Of a DNA stretch of 64,000 nt, positions 47,444 through 57,161 are shown piece after piece. This DNA comes from Rhizobiaceae bacterium. Its GTDB lineage: Bacteria; Pseudomonadota; Alphaproteobacteria; Rhizobiales; Rhizobiaceae. Within the stretch, counting starts at the first letter, position 1, and each line of letters begins with the position of its first letter. The stretch lies in NCBI GenBank assembly GCA_029212415.1, contig JARGOF010000001.1, forward strand, positions 310,001 to 374,000. The letters are read 5' to 3'. The translations under genes and the position numbers were made by a program. The notes under the pieces are model-generated. The model saw only the letters and a program-made list of their open reading frames with translations, was not told where the DNA came from and did no database searches.

Positions 47444-48427
47444 GTGGCTCATATCATGTCCAAGCCCGCCTGGGCGATCAGTGAAAATCAGGCAACACCG
47501 CATAGCACCTTCTTGAACAGGCGTCAGTTGATCCGAAACTGGGGCTATTCGGGGCTGGGCCTTGCAGCCGCAATGGCCATGCGACCGGACAGGGCATTTG
47601 CTGCCGCAGACAGGCAGAAGGATGCGACAGCCGATCTTTATCCCGCACCGGCAAATTCTGCCTATGTCCTTGACCGGGAGCTGACACCGGAAAATATCAA
47701 TTCCACCCATAATAATTTTTACGAATTTGGTTCCCACAAACAGATATGGAAGGCTGCACAGGCGTTGCAGACCAGCCCGTGGGATATCCAGATTGATGGA
47801 ATGGTGGAAAGACCCTTCACCATCGCCTTTGAAGACCTCGTGCGCAAACTGCCGCTGGAAGAGCGTCTTTACCGGCATCGCTGCGTAGAGGCGTGGTCGA
47901 TGACCATCCCCTGGACGGGATTTTCGCTCGCCAGCCTTGTGGCGCTGGCAAAACCGCTTTCCTCTGCCAGATTTGTCCGCTTCGAAACGTTTCTCGATCC
48001 GCAGGTGGCAAGTGGCCAGAAACAGAACTGGTACCCCTGGCCCTATATTGAAGGCGTGACGATCGAGGAAGCGGCAAATGATCTGGGGTTCATGGTAACG
48101 GGGGCCTACGGCCATTCGCTGGACAAGCAGTTCGGCGCACCGTTGCGCCTGGCTCTGCCCTGGAAATACGGTTTCAAATCCATCAAGTCGATCCGCCGGA
48201 TTTCATTTACCGATGTGCGTCCGGTCAGTTTCTGGGAGACCGTGGCCGCCGATGAGTATGGCTTCTGGGCCAATGTCAATCCGGGTGTTCCTCACGCGCG
48301 CTGGAGTCAGAAGCAGGAAAGGGTTCTGCATACCGGCCTCTACATTCCGACCCAGATTTTCAACGGTTACAGTGAGCAGGTTGCACATCTCTACAAGGAT
48401 ATGCAGGGCGAGAGACTTTACACGTAA
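47444..48427 (+). CDS. msrP: Protein-methionine-sulfoxide reductase, catalytic subunit
   Basis: A 327-aa periplasmic molybdopterin enzyme (MsrP/YedY) that repairs oxidised methionines in envelope proteins. A twin-arginine signal (NRRQLIRN, residues 25-32) is present; the Mo ligand is C147 in RHRCVEAWSM. GTG 47444 has GGAGG 7 bases upstream and keeps the Tat signal; the frame opens nine codons earlier. The usual membrane partner gene msrQ does not follow. Confidence 0.93.
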   Translation: MAHIMSKPAWAISENQATPHSTFLNRRQLIRNWGYSGLGLAAAMAMRPDRAFAAADRQKDATADLYPAPANSAYVLDRELTPENINSTHNNFYEFGSHKQIWKAAQALQTSPWDIQIDGMVERPFTIAFEDLVRKLPLEERLYRHRCVEAWSMTIPWTGFSLASLVALAKPLSSARFVRFETFLDPQVASGQKQNWYPWPYIEGVTIEEAANDLGFMVTGAYGHSLDKQFGAPLRLALPWKYGFKSIKSIRRISFTDVRPVSFWETVAADEYGFWANVNPGVPHARWSQKQERVLHTGLYIPTQIFNGYSEQVAHLYKDMQGERLYT

Positions 48428-48504
48428 AGCGTGTCATCTCACCGAGCCGGCCGATTTGCTGCTTCACGGCAATATACTTCCGGTTACTTCCGGCAAAATC
48501 TCCG

Positions 48505-48631
48505 CAAAAAAAAACGGACCATGAGATTTCTCTCTGGTCCGTAAGCAGAAGGATCGTTAAACGAACCTCCAGAGGGGAACACAGCCAACGGAGACGAAAC
48601 CGGGAGGATAGCTCGTCTCTGATCGTTGACT
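48505..48631 (-). ncRNA. abcR: AbcR-like (alpha-r15) trans-acting small RNA
   Basis: About 120-130 nt on the minus strand. A first hairpin has a perfect 7-bp stem GAGACGA / TCGTCTC (48591-48619) whose loop exposes CCTCCC, the anti-Shine-Dalgarno type motif typical of AbcR RNAs. A second C-rich stretch (TTCCCCTC) follows. The 3' end is an intrinsic terminator, ACGGACCA / TGGTCCGT stem plus nine T (48505-48542). A good promoter lies upstream. AbcR RNAs repress ABC-transporter mRNAs in rhizobia, Agrobacterium and Brucella and sit beside lsrB/vtlR, as here. Confidence 0.75.
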
Positions 48632-48637
48632 GATGTT

Positions 48638-48704
48638 GATATGTTCATTCGGTCCGACTTTTGCAAGAGAAACCGGCGCATGGCAGCTATGCTAATAGTG
48701 CATA
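48638..48704 (-). promoter_or_regulatory. Sigma-70-type promoter with LTTR site for the AbcR-like RNA
   Basis: Minus-strand -35 TTGCAA (48661-48666) and -10 CATATC (48638-48643) with 17-base spacing. A palindrome TATGC-N7-GCATA (48688-48704) is centred about 65 bases before the predicted RNA start, the classic recognition-site position for LysR-type regulators, and fits the adjacent lsrB/vtlR product. Confidence 0.65.
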
Positions 48705-48719
48705 TCTAAAGAAATGCTT

Positions 48720-48764
48720 ACATTAAAGAACCTGTTGAACCGCGGATTTGCGGGCTTCAACAGG
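48720..48764 (-). terminator. Terminator of lsrB
   Basis: Stem CCTGTTGAA / TTCAACAGG (48731-48764) with an inner CCGC / GCGG, followed on the minus strand by TTCTTTAAT. It lies 27 bases beyond the lsrB stop and separates it from the sRNA promoter. Confidence 0.7.
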
Positions 48765-48790
48765 ATAATTTCCAGTGTTTTGGACCCGCG

Positions 48791-49687
48791 TCAGTATTTC
48801 CAGTTGCGGGCCTTCGAGATGAGAAAATCCCTGAATGCTTTCAATTTGGCAGAGCCGCGCAATTCTTCCGGGTAGCAAAAAAAGCAGGAAAAAGACGGTA
48901 CATCCGAATCAATGTCCAGTTGCACAAGGCCGGCGTCGTGTCCGACCATGTAATCAGGCAACATGGCAATGCCGATGCCCAGTTGGGCGGCGCGCTTGAT
49001 GGATGGCATATTGTTTATCTGCAAGAGTGGTGCACGCGGGTCACCCAGCGGTCGTCCGGCCACTTCCAGCCAGTTGACGTCCAGCAGGTAATTGGGGGCG
49101 GGCTCTCCGAAGGTGATGATGCGATGCTTGTCGAAATCATCGACCTGTTCCGGTTTGCCATAGCGGTTGAGGTAGGATGCGGCCGCATAGACATGCATGT
49201 GCACGGTAAACAGTTTGCGCTGGATCAGATCAGGTTGCTGGGGTTGTCGAAGGCGGATGGCGCAGTCGGCATGGCGCATGTTGACATCGACCTCTTCATT
49301 GTCGAGCAGCAATTGCACCTGAATATCGGGAAACAGTTCACAGAACTCCTGCATCCGGTCAGTCAGCCAGCCCGATCCCAGGCCTACCGTCGTCGTGACG
49401 CGCAGCTTGCCGCTGGGTGAATCCGTTGTCTCGGACAGCTTTGCCCTTACCGCTTCGAGTTGCAGCAGAACCTCATGGGCGGTGCGATACAGCATTTCGC
49501 CCTGTTCGGTCTTGATAAGGCCGCGTGCGTGCCGGTGAAACAGCGGTGCGCCGATGTCCTGTTCAAGCGCGCTGACCTGCCGGGAAATCGCCGACTGGGA
49601 AAGATGAAGCTTTTCGGCTGCATGGGTAAACGACCCGGCTTCCGCGGCTGCGTGGAAAATTCGCAATTTGTCCCAATCAAGAGGCAT
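48791..49687 (-). CDS. lsrB: LysR-family regulator LsrB/VtlR
   Basis: A 298-aa LTTR. The N-terminus MPLDWDKLRIFHAAAEAGSF is nearly identical to what I know of LsrB (Sinorhizobium) and VtlR (Brucella), as are MRHADCAIRLRQPQQPDL and FGEPAPNYLLDVNWLE. These regulators control oxidative-stress and envelope genes and activate an abcR sRNA. Cysteines are at 116, 142, 268 and 271; whether they match the redox cysteines of Sinorhizobium LsrB needs an alignment. ATG 49687 has AAGGAG 7 bases upstream. It follows trxB by 78 bases. Confidence 0.93.
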   Translation of the reverse strand: MPLDWDKLRIFHAAAEAGSFTHAAEKLHLSQSAISRQVSALEQDIGAPLFHRHARGLIKTEQGEMLYRTAHEVLLQLEAVRAKLSETTDSPSGKLRVTTTVGLGSGWLTDRMQEFCELFPDIQVQLLLDNEEVDVNMRHADCAIRLRQPQQPDLIQRKLFTVHMHVYAAASYLNRYGKPEQVDDFDKHRIITFGEPAPNYLLDVNWLEVAGRPLGDPRAPLLQINNMPSIKRAAQLGIGIAMLPDYMVGHDAGLVQLDIDSDVPSFSCFFCYPEELRGSAKLKAFRDFLISKARNWKY

Positions 49688-49765
49688 CAATTGTCTCCTT
49701 GATGACCGGCCGACATTGCGGTGGCCAAAGTGGGCCGGCGGACCATTGCCCGCCAGCGTTTCGGG

Positions 49766-50701
49766 CTAGCCGAGATAACGTTCTGCCTCAAGCGCAGCCA
49801 TGCAGCCCATGCCGGCTGCCGTCACTGCCTGACGGTATATATCGTCCGTGACATCTCCGGCGGCAAACACGCCTTCTACATCGGTAGCGGTTGAATCGGC
49901 TGCCGTCCACAAATAGCCGTTGGGCTTTTGCTTGAGTTTGCCTTCGAACAGCGCGACGGAAGGTGCGTGACCGATCGCTATGAAGACGCCATGGGTTTCC
50001 AGTTGCGAGATCGCACCGGTCTTGACATTCTTCAGCCGGACACCGGTGACAGAGGGTGGTTTGGATTCAACGCCGGTGATTTCTTCAAGCTGGCTGTCCC
50101 AGATGATCTCGACATTATCTTTCGCCATCAGGCGCTGCTGAAGGATTTTTTCTGCGCGGAATTCGTCGCGACGGTGCACGACCGTCACTTTTGCGGCAAT
50201 GTTGGAAAGATAAAGCGCTTCCTCGACGGCCGTATTGCCTCCGCCGACAACCACAACGTTTTTTCCGCGATAGAAAAAGCCGTCACAGGTTGCGCAGGCC
50301 GAAACGCCAAAGCCCATGAAGGTCTGTTCCGTCTCGATGCCAAGCCACTTGGCCTGTGCGCCGGTGGCAATAATCAGCGCATCGGCCGTGTATTCCTGCC
50401 CGGAATCGGTTTGCACGCGGAAAGGCCGCACATCAAGATCAACGGCGGTGACCACATCATTGACGATATCGGTCCCAACATGTTCTGCCTGTTTGAGCAT
50501 CTGCTCCATCATCCACGGGCCCTGCACGGTCTCTGCATAGCCGGGGTAGTTCTCGACATCGGTGGTGATCATCAATTGACCGCCTTGCTCCATGCCGGCA
50601 ATCAAAACGGGTTCAAGCATTGCACGAGCTGCATAGATGGCAGCTGTATAACCTGCGGGACCTGAGCCGATAATCAGGACGCGTGCATGGCGGGTGGTCA
50701 T
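49766..50701 (-). CDS. trxB: Thioredoxin-disulfide reductase
   Basis: NADPH-dependent flavoprotein that keeps thioredoxin reduced. A 311-aa protein: FAD-binding [17 protein letters not shown], redox pair C136/C139 in [15 protein letters not shown] site [11 protein letters not shown], and the C-terminal [22 protein letters not shown]. Upstream of lsrB in the same order as in Sinorhizobium. Confidence 0.98.
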   Translation of the reverse strand: MTTRHARVLIIGSGPAGYTAAIYAARAMLEPVLIAGMEQGGQLMITTDVENYPGYAETVQGPWMMEQMLKQAEHVGTDIVNDVVTAVDLDVRPFRVQTDSGQEYTADALIIATGAQAKWLGIETEQTFMGFGVSACATCDGFFYRGKNVVVVGGGNTAVEEALYLSNIAAKVTVVHRRDEFRAEKILQQRLMAKDNVEIIWDSQLEEITGVESKPPSVTGVRLKNVKTGAISQLETHGVFIAIGHAPSVALFEGKLKQKPNGYLWTAADSTATDVEGVFAAGDVTDDIYRQAVTAAGMGCMAALEAERYLG

Positions 50702-50868
50702 GGTCGAATTATCCTTGTTGCTGCTTTGCGCGGCCTTGACAGTCCACAGATTCGCTTTGAATGAAACCTATAGCCGCATTTGCCCTAATGTACGAAGTCG
50801 TGCAATGGACTTTCAAGTGGACAGCGGGTTTTTAGTAAAGGGTAGGGGTTTTTTGGCATTAGAGCGTT

Positions 50869-51942
50869 TCAAGTCAGTGCGGTTGTTTTGTCCGGTTCGT
50901 CCCACAGGGCCTCATAGACCTGCTGGATGCCAGCCACTTCCTTGTCGATGCCGAAATTGCTGATTGCGCGATTGCGCGCGCTGCTGCTCTTGAGCGCCTG
51001 CTCCAGCGGATTTTGCAACAGGGTCTGGGAGGCTGAGGCGATTTCGGCGGGGTCCGGCTGCGCAACCAGAGTGCCCGCTTCATTGTCTCCGATGAAGGAT
51101 GAGAAGAAGCCGGTATTTGTGGCCACGATCGGCACACCGCTGGCCATGGCTTCCAGGGGTGTCAGGCCGTAACCCTCATAGCGCGGTGCTGCAACCAGCA
51201 GCGACAGGCTTCGCACCAGTGCCGGCATCTCTTCCGACGCAATTTCCCCGACAAAAATGATGCGCTCCGACAGGCCTGCGGTTGCTACGCGGGCGCGCAA
51301 ATCGGCTTCGAAAGCCCGATGCTCTCTTTTCGCCTTGCCAATGATCAGGGCTGTTGCATCGGGAATATCAGGCAGCAGCTCTATCATCGCATCGACAAAG
51401 AGGTCCGTGCCCTTTTCCGGGCGTATCCGACCAATGGTTGCGACACCCATGCCGCCGGGCCAGCTGTTCTTTTGCCATTCTGCCGCCGGGTCGTCTGCTG
51501 GATGAAACAGCTCGGCATCGACGCCATGGTGAACGGTTGCGCTGACTTTGGGCAGAAAAGACGCTGCCGCCTGCGTTGTGGCAATGATGCCATCCATGCG
51601 AGAGATCAGCCAGCGGGGAAATGGGGAATGACGCCTTTGTGCGGCTGAGGTGAATACGATCCGTATCGGCAGCCGCAGCCCGTCACGCACCCACAGGGCA
51701 GCGCGCATTTCGTTGTTTCGCCGCACATGCCAGATGACCCGAGCGCCATCAGACAGGCGCTGACGGGTCAATTTGACGGCATCACGATAGGTGATCGGAC
51801 GGGGACAGCCGGGCAAAGACTGCCCGACCAGCTGCACCTTTGAAAGTGTCGCCTGTTTTCGCACGACGGCCGATACTGTAGCCGACACACCGGTGAAATT
51901 CCGATGCATGTTGGTAACAATCAGTTCAAAGTCATTTGGCAT
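50869..51942 (-). CDS. lpsB: LPS-core mannosyltransferase-like glycosyltransferase (family 4)
   Basis: A 357-aa GT-B glycosyltransferase with a GT4 C-terminal domain: GVATIGRIRPEKGTDLFVDA, then the donor-binding APRYEGYGLTPLEAMASGVPIV. The start MPNDFELIVTNMHRNFTGVSATV and its place between greA and trxB match LpsB/LpcC of rhizobia, which adds mannose to the lipopolysaccharide inner core. Identification rests on sequence feel plus synteny. The ribosome binding site before 51942 is weak. Confidence 0.83.
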   Translation of the reverse strand: MPNDFELIVTNMHRNFTGVSATVSAVVRKQATLSKVQLVGQSLPGCPRPITYRDAVKLTRQRLSDGARVIWHVRRNNEMRAALWVRDGLRLPIRIVFTSAAQRRHSPFPRWLISRMDGIIATTQAAASFLPKVSATVHHGVDAELFHPADDPAAEWQKNSWPGGMGVATIGRIRPEKGTDLFVDAMIELLPDIPDATALIIGKAKREHRAFEADLRARVATAGLSERIIFVGEIASEEMPALVRSLSLLVAAPRYEGYGLTPLEAMASGVPIVATNTGFFSSFIGDNEAGTLVAQPDPAEIASASQTLLQNPLEQALKSSSARNRAISNFGIDKEVAGIQQVYEALWDEPDKTTALT

Positions 51943-52090
51943 GATGTGCAGACTGCTTGTGCGCCGCCGGGATGAAACAGAAGGCCCGAACACGTTCCGG
52001 CGATCCTGCTTTCATCCTTTGATTGAGCGTGAAATTCATCGCAAAACCGGTGCCCATCTCTATACGACATTCTCGATCGATGGCTTGCCG

Positions 52091-52567
52091 TCAGCTCCAG
52101 CTCACGGCAAGAATTTCATAGGCTTTGGCGCCTCCGGGAGCGTTGACTTCAACGCTGTCGCCGACCTGTTTGCTGATCAGAGCGCGGGCAATGGGAGACG
52201 AGAGGGAAATGCGCCCTTCTTTGACATCGGCTTCCTGGTCGCCGACGATCTGATAGGTTTTTTCCTCTTCCGTGTCTTCATCGACCAGCTTGACGATGGC
52301 ACCGAATTTGACGGTATCGCCAGACAGTTTTGTCAGGTCGATCACCTCGGCGCGGGCGGTCAGATCCTCAAGTTCGGCAACGCGGCCTTCATTGTGGCTC
52401 TGGGCTTCCTTTGCGGCGTGGTATTCGGCGTTTTCCGATAGGTCACCATGGGCCCTTGCCTCGGCAATGGCTTCAATAATGCGCGGACGCTCCTGCTGCT
52501 TGCGCCAGCGCAGTTCTTCGCCGAGTTTGGTATACCCGCCTTGCGTCATTGGGACTTTTTCTACCAT
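52091..52567 (-). CDS. greA: Transcription elongation factor GreA
   Basis: Rescues backtracked RNA polymerase by stimulating transcript cleavage. A 158-aa protein: N-terminal coiled coil ([22 protein letters not shown]) with the acidic tip [17 protein letters not shown]-terminal FKBP-like domain with [30 protein letters not shown] 52567 with GAAGGA close upstream gives the standard N-terminus [11 protein letters not shown]. Confidence 0.97.
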   Translation of the reverse strand: MVEKVPMTQGGYTKLGEELRWRKQQERPRIIEAIAEARAHGDLSENAEYHAAKEAQSHNEGRVAELEDLTARAEVIDLTKLSGDTVKFGAIVKLVDEDTEEEKTYQIVGDQEADVKEGRISLSSPIARALISKQVGDSVEVNAPGGAKAYEILAVSWS

Positions 52568-52842
52568 GTCCTTCTCCGTCTTTTTTGGCGTTGCGTGCCC
52601 CTGGGAGACGGCACGAAAACGCAAAAGAAAACGGCCCCCAAATCATCGATCCGGAACCGTCTTTCCTAATAATGGCTTAAGCATAGCAGCATATGGGGGC
52701 AATGATCCAGTATTTTCATTGACCCGGCATCATGTGTTTGCGCGCGGGCCATTATCCTGTCAAATACACGCGTGGCGCGCTCGGCTGATCATGTTGTTTC
52801 CACATGCATCAAAAACCAAAAGCGCCTTTGCGGCGATGATTG

Positions 52843-55800
52843 TCATGCCGCAAAATAGTCCTGCAGTGGTCTGACTTCAAGATTTCCCGCTGTCAGAGCG
52901 GCAATGGCTCTTGCCGCTGCGGTCGCGCCCGACATTGTCGTATAATAGGGAACCTTTTGCATCAACGCGGCCCGGCGCAGGGATTTGGAATCCGACATGG
53001 CCTTCGCACCGGACGTTGTGTTGATCACCAGATGGATCGTGCGGTTCTTGATGGCGTCTTCCACATGGGGGCGGCCTTCCATCACCTTGTTTATCTTGGT
53101 TGCCGGGATGCCGTTTTCAATGAGGAAGCTGGCAGTGCCACCTGTTGCAATGATCGAAAAACCACTGGCGTTCAGTATTTTGGCCGCCGGCAATACCCGT
53201 TCCTTGTCTTCGTCGCGAACGGAAATGAAGACATTGCCATCGCGCGGCAGTTCAACTCCGGCACCCAATTGGGATTTTGCGAAGGCAAGTGCAAAATCCG
53301 TGTCGAGGCCGATGACCTCGCCCGTTGAGCGCATTTCCGGTCCAAGCAAGGTGTCGACATTGGGAAAGCGGGCGAAGGGAAAGACCGCTTCCTTGATGGC
53401 AATATGGTTGAGGTTGCGCGGGTCGGGCTTTTTGCCATAGGCGGCGATCGCCACATCCAGCTTTTCGCCTGCCATGATCCGGGCGGCAATCTTGGCGACC
53501 GGCGCGCCGATGGTCTTGGCGACAAAGGGCACGGTGCGTGATGCTCTTGGATTGACTTCCAGAATATAGATGTCGCCATCCTTGATGGCGAATTGAACAT
53601 TCATCAGCCCGCCGACATTAAGCGCACGGGCCAATACGGTGGTTTGCCGCTCCAGCTCATCCAGCGTCTCGGACGAAAGGGAATAGACCGGCAGCGAACA
53701 GGCGCTGTCACCGGAATGGATGCCGGCTTCCTCGATATGTTCCATGATGCCGCATATGAAGACATTTTCGCCATCACACAGGCAGTCGACATCGACTTCG
53801 ATGGCATTGGACAGATAGCTGTCGAAGAGAAGCGGATTTGTGCCAAGCAATGTGTTGATCTGCCCGGTCTTGTCGTTGGGATAACGGGCCTTGATTTCCT
53901 CCGGCACCAGTTCCGGAACCGTTCCCAGCAGGTAATCTGAAAGATTGCTCTCATCGCGGATGATCTGCATGGCGCGGCCACCCAGAACGTAGGAGGGACG
54001 CACAACCAGCGGGAAGCCGATTTCGGTGGCAACGAGCCTAGATTGCTCCACCGAGTGGGCAATGCCGTTCTTCGGCTGAAGCAGGTCGAGTTTGGTCAGG
54101 AGCTTTTGGAACCGGTCGCGGTCTTCGGCCAGATCAATTGCATCCGGAGCGGTTCCGAGAATCGGAATGCCTTCGCGCTCGAGGGCATTGGCCAGTTTCA
54201 GCGGTGTCTGGCCGCCAAACTGGACAATCACGCCATGCAGCGTGCCGCGCTGCTGTTCGGTGCGCAGGATTTCCATGACGTCTTCTTCGGTCAGGGGCTC
54301 GAAATAGAGCCGGTCAGACGTATCGTAATCGGTCGACACGGTTTCCGGGTTGCAGTTGATCATGATGGATTCATAGCCCGCATCATCAAGCGCGTAGGCT
54401 GCGTGGCAGCAGCAATAGTCAAATTCGATGCCCTGGCCGATACGATTGGGGCCGCCGCCCAGAATAACAACTTTCTTGCGGTCCGAAACATCGGCCTCGG
54501 AACGCAAAGCGCCGGCAAACGGGACTTCATAGGTGGAATACATATAGGCGGTGGGTGAAGCAAATTCCGCTGCACAGGTATCGATGCGTTTGTAGACCGG
54601 ATGGACATCAAGTGTCTGCCGCAATTGGGCAACATCGCGTTCGCGCTGGCGTGTCAACGAGCCAAGCCTTGCGTCGGAAAAACCCATTGCCTTGATCATG
54701 CGCAGGTTTTCGGCGTCATCGGGAAGACCGTGCTCGCGAATGCGGCTCTCCATGTCAACAATCGCCTTGATCTGCGAAATGAACCAGGGATCGACCTTGC
54801 AGCTTTCATGCACCATTTCTTCGCTTTCACCCAGGCGAAGGGCCTGAGCGATCATCCGAAGGCGATCGGGTGTCGGTGTCCCCAATGCTGCGCGCACAGC
54901 GTTCCCGTCATCGCCCTCGCCAAGGCCGGGTATTTCAATTTCATCCAGACCGGTCAGGCCGGTTTCCAGGCCGCGCAAGGCCTTTTGCAGGGATTCGGCG
55001 AAGGTCCGGCCAATCGCCATGACCTCGCCGACGGATTTCATTGATGTTGTCAAAAGGGGTTCGGCGCCGGGGAATTTTTCAAAAGCAAAGCGCGGAATTT
55101 TTGTGACGACGTAATCGATGGATGGCTCGAAGGACGCCGGTGTGGCACCGCCGGTAATGTCATTTTCCAACTCGTCGAGCGTATAGCCGACAGCCAGTTT
55201 GGCGGCGACCTTGGCAATCGGGAACCCGGTGGCCTTGGATGCAAGGGCAGAGGAACGCGATACGCGCGGGTTCATTTCGATGACGACCAGTCGCCCGTCT
55301 GCCGGATTGACGGCGAACTGCACGTTTGAACCGCCGGTTTCGACGCCAATTTCACGCAGCACCGCAATCGATGCATTGCGCATCATCTGGTATTCCTTGT
55401 CGCTGAGCGTCAGCGCCGGGGCGACGGTGATTGAATCGCCGGTATGTACGCCCATCGGATCGATATTCTCGATGGAGCAGATGATGATGCAATTGTCTGC
55501 CGTGTCGCGCACGACCTCCATTTCGTATTCTTTCCAGCCAAGCACCGATTCTTCGACAAGCACTTCCGTCGTCGGCGATGCGTCAAGTCCGGCTTCGATG
55601 ATTTCGAAGAATTCCGAGCGGTTGAAGGCAATGCCGCCGCCGGTGCCGCCCATGGTGAAGGAGGGTCTGAGAATGGCCGGCAGGCCGACAAAATCCAGTG
55701 CCTGTGCGGCAACACCAAGGGCGTGACCGATATACCGCTGCTTGCGGTCGGTCTCGCCCAGTTGCCATTCGGTTTCCAGCGCATCCAGTGCGGTGTCAAG

Positions 55801-56331
55801 TTCAGCGCCGCCGAGGCGTGCCTTCAGTTCTTCACGTTTGGCCTCATGGGCCTTGCGGTCCTGTTCCTTGGGCTCCGTGGCATTGGCCAGTTTCGAGCGG
55901 GGCGTTTCAAGGTTGATCGCAGCCATGGCCTCACGGAACAGGGCCCGGTCTTCCGCCTTGTCGATGGCATCGGGTTTGGCGCCGATCATTTCGACATTGT
56001 AGCGGTCGAGGACCCCCATGCGCCTGAGCGACAGGGCCGTGTTGAGGGCCGTCTGGCCACCCATTGTCGGCAGCAGCGCATCGGGGCGTTCCTTGGCGAT
56101 GATCTTGGCGACAACCTCCGGCGTGATGGGTTCGACATAGGTCGCATCGGCCAGGTCCGGATCGGTCATGATGGTGGCGGGATTGGAATTGACCAGGATG
56201 ACCCGGTAGCCTTCCTCCTTGAGCGCCTTGCAGGCCTGGGTGCCGGAATAGTCAAATTCACAGGCCTGGCCAATGACAATCGGTCCGGCACCGATAATGA
56301 GGATGGACTTGATGTCAGTGCGTTTTGGCAT
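52843..56331 (-). CDS. carB: Carbamoyl-phosphate synthase, large subunit
   Basis: Synthetase subunit that makes carbamoyl phosphate for arginine and pyrimidine synthesis. An 1162-aa protein with two homologous ATP-grasp halves (first [19 protein letters not shown], second [19 protein letters not shown]) and a C-terminal allosteric MGS-like domain. It is longer than the E. coli protein (about 1073 aa) mainly because of a charged insertion at about residues 150-200 ([21 protein letters not shown] region), a feature I associate with Hyphomicrobiales. carA lies 1.8 kb away on the same strand but separated by other genes. Confidence 0.97.
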   Translation of the reverse strand: MPKRTDIKSILIIGAGPIVIGQACEFDYSGTQACKALKEEGYRVILVNSNPATIMTDPDLADATYVEPITPEVVAKIIAKERPDALLPTMGGQTALNTALSLRRMGVLDRYNVEMIGAKPDAIDKAEDRALFREAMAAINLETPRSKLANATEPKEQDRKAHEAKREELKARLGGAELDTALDALETEWQLGETDRKQRYIGHALGVAAQALDFVGLPAILRPSFTMGGTGGGIAFNRSEFFEIIEAGLDASPTTEVLVEESVLGWKEYEMEVVRDTADNCIIICSIENIDPMGVHTGDSITVAPALTLSDKEYQMMRNASIAVLREIGVETGGSNVQFAVNPADGRLVVIEMNPRVSRSSALASKATGFPIAKVAAKLAVGYTLDELENDITGGATPASFEPSIDYVVTKIPRFAFEKFPGAEPLLTTSMKSVGEVMAIGRTFAESLQKALRGLETGLTGLDEIEIPGLGEGDDGNAVRAALGTPTPDRLRMIAQALRLGESEEMVHESCKVDPWFISQIKAIVDMESRIREHGLPDDAENLRMIKAMGFSDARLGSLTRQRERDVAQLRQTLDVHPVYKRIDTCAAEFASPTAYMYSTYEVPFAGALRSEADVSDRKKVVILGGGPNRIGQGIEFDYCCCHAAYALDDAGYESIMINCNPETVSTDYDTSDRLYFEPLTEEDVMEILRTEQQRGTLHGVIVQFGGQTPLKLANALEREGIPILGTAPDAIDLAEDRDRFQKLLTKLDLLQPKNGIAHSVEQSRLVATEIGFPLVVRPSYVLGGRAMQIIRDESNLSDYLLGTVPELVPEEIKARYPNDKTGQINTLLGTNPLLFDSYLSNAIEVDVDCLCDGENVFICGIMEHIEEAGIHSGDSACSLPVYSLSSETLDELERQTTVLARALNVGGLMNVQFAIKDGDIYILEVNPRASRTVPFVAKTIGAPVAKIAARIMAGEKLDVAIAAYGKKPDPRNLNHIAIKEAVFPFARFPNVDTLLGPEMRSTGEVIGLDTDFALAFAKSQLGAGVELPRDGNVFISVRDEDKERVLPAAKILNASGFSIIATGGTASFLIENGIPATKINKVMEGRPHVEDAIKNRTIHLVINTTSGAKAMSDSKSLRRAALMQKVPYYTTMSGATAAARAIAALTAGNLEVRPLQDYFAA

Positions 56332-56732
56332 GTGTTTTCATCCGGCAGGCAGGCATCACGATGGCCCCGTTGGCATCAGGACTGTGAGCAGCAATTGTTG
56401 TGTGGACCAATATCAAGAAAGATTGATTGTGACCGATGCAGATCGTCGCATCACGCTACGGGGCAGGGGAGATCTGGCTGCGATTTTGCATGGATGCCGG
56501 TTCACCGGGGTTTGCCCTGCACCGCTACGCCGATTCTTCCCGTCCAGTGGACTTTCCAGTGGCGCTGGGAGGTCGTCTGTTTGGGTCATTGTCAATGCTC
56601 CTAGGTACAGGCGGCCTTATAGGACAAAGGAACAGGCAGGGAAACCCCGTTTTAGCGGCTTTTTCAGCCCTTTTGGAGATTCCCGCAGGGGCCGTCGCTG
56701 CGTGCGGTGACCGGACGGGGTGGCGTCATCGG
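56332..56732. other. Upstream region of carB
   Basis: 401 bases between the XRE gene stop and carB start, both minus-strand, so it holds the carB promoter. Plus-strand frames here (for example 56436-56828) lack any recognisable protein pattern and run across the XRE gene. I see no attenuator-like structure I could defend. Confidence 0.4.
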
Positions 56733-56978
56733 TCAGTTTACAGAACCTGGTTCAGAACCGGGCACGGATTCGAGTTCGGATGCGTCGTAGTGCAAAACGC
56801 CACGGGCGATTGCATAGCAGGCCAATGAGACCGTCAGGGGGATCTCCACCTTGCGACCGTCTCTTTTGCCTTTTTCGTAATACTGGATGACCCGTTTCTT
56901 CAACCCCAGGGCAATCGCAGCATCTTTCTGATTGAGCTTGAGCGCCTTGCGCCAACGTTTGAAGTCTTCAGAAGTCAA
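56733..56978 (-). CDS. Small XRE-type helix-turn-helix protein
   Basis: An 81-aa product that is almost all DNA-binding domain: FKRWRKALKLNQKDAAIALG then KKRVIQYYEKGKRDGRKVEIP. After it come a short hydrophobic helix (LTVSLACYAIARGVL) and an acidic tail. I recognise this as a small alphaproteobacterial regulator family of unknown target. It stands alone upstream of carB on the same strand; a role in carB control would be speculation. Confidence 0.8.
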   Translation of the reverse strand: MTSEDFKRWRKALKLNQKDAAIALGLKKRVIQYYEKGKRDGRKVEIPLTVSLACYAIARGVLHYDASELESVPGSEPGSVN

Positions 56979-57161
56979 TGGCCTGCACCTGTTCAGTAAG
57001 ATAAAGCATCCGGCGTTATTATCATGACATTTTACCCCATTTGTGTGACATAGATTACAACCATGTAGGGTTGGACCTCTGACAGGTCAAAACCCTGTGC
57101 ATTTGCAGGCGCGCCATCAGAAGATCAGCCTGCCGAATTTGATTTGAAGCGGAGTTGTTGA

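Noticed and set aside
56436-56828. 130-codon plus-strand frame upstream of carB
   Set aside because: No recognisable domain and it overlaps the XRE gene, whose product has a clear helix-turn-helix on the other strand.
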